The notes under the pieces are model-generated. The model did no database searches. It worked only from the letters and a program-made list of their open reading frames with translations, and was not told the origin of the DNA. A stretch of DNA of 38,874 nucleotides from contig DAONEM010000021.1 of assembly GCA_035403085.1 (NCBI GenBank), forward strand, positions 1-38,874, in the 5' to 3' direction. The position numbers were made by a program, and so were the translations under genes. Source of the DNA: JAMOAD01 sp023621955. GTDB lineage: Bacteria; Acidobacteriota; Aminicenantia; JAMOAD01. This document shows, one piece after another, positions 38,837 through 38,874 of the stretch (positions within the stretch are counted from its first letter, which is position 1; each line of letters starts with the position of its first letter).

Positions 38837-38874
38837 ATGGCGAAGGAAAAGTATCAACGGACGAAGCCCCACCT
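38837..38874 (+). CDS. tuf: elongation factor Tu, 5' end only
   Basis: The window ends 12 codons in: MAKEKYQRTKPH is the EF-Tu N-terminus, which carries aminoacyl-tRNA to the ribosome as a GTPase. Ribosome site AGGAGGT is at 38821-38827, nine bases before the ATG. The order Thr-Tyr-Gly-Thr tRNA-tuf is the classic tuf locus, normally followed by tRNA-Trp, secE, nusG and rplK. Confidence 0.9.
   Translation, partial: MAKEKYQRTKPH

Overview
This 38.9 kb window is a dense, GC-rich bacterial chromosome segment made mostly of housekeeping genes. I see no transposase, integrase, phage gene or CRISPR array. BamD, lipoprotein signal peptides and periplasmic metal-sensor-like proteins point to a diderm (outer-membrane) bacterium. 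Butyrate kinase, HD-GYP signalling and a PHP/GHKL-ATPase pair fit an anaerobic or fermentative lifestyle, but that is inference. I cannot name the phylum from sequence alone.

Layout. (1) 1-9.7 kb: short transcription units. On the minus strand lie an ALDH3-type aldehyde dehydrogenase, a GNAT-like protein, a sulfatase-fold membrane protein and a GT-C glycosyltransferase. On the plus strand lie an RluA-type pseudouridine synthase, the PHP + GHKL-ATPase pair and an esterase-like lipoprotein. (2) 10.0-16.8 kb, plus: a macro-domain ADP-ribose hydrolase heads gap-pgk-tpiA-secG, followed by tRNA-Leu, tRNA-Ala, rpmB, ffh, then rpsP-khpA-rimM closed by a hairpin terminator. (3) 16.8-24.6 kb, plus: a compact eight-gene run, buk-glnA-membrane protein-dus-PASTA-rpe-bamD-uvrC. 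(4) 24.7-30.1 kb, minus: an ECF sigma / anti-sigma / CnrX-like / Spy-like module, an HD-GYP protein, and nagB with a small membrane protein and an endonuclease-Q-like PHP nuclease. (5) 30.1-33.2 kb, plus: speD and speE, followed by an overlapping SDR and radical-SAM gene. (6) 33.2-38.3 kb, minus: the overlapping operon ispH-rpsA-HU/IHF-like-HIT-aspS. (7) 38.4 kb to end, plus: tRNA-Thr, Tyr, Gly, Thr and the start of tuf.

Two regulatory signals stand out. First, seven genes carry a sigma-70-like -10 element ending only 4-7 nt before the start codon, several with a 17-bp-spaced -35. This predicts leaderless or near-leaderless mRNAs next to ordinary Shine-Dalgarno-led genes. Second, speD (AdoMet decarboxylase) has a 17-bp-spacer promoter whose spacer contains a ten-G run. 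Its leader has a perfect 7-bp hairpin enclosing the ribosome site and start codon of a 14-codon upstream ORF, followed 26 nt later by a TTG-started speD. This looks like an undescribed translational control element for polyamine synthesis.
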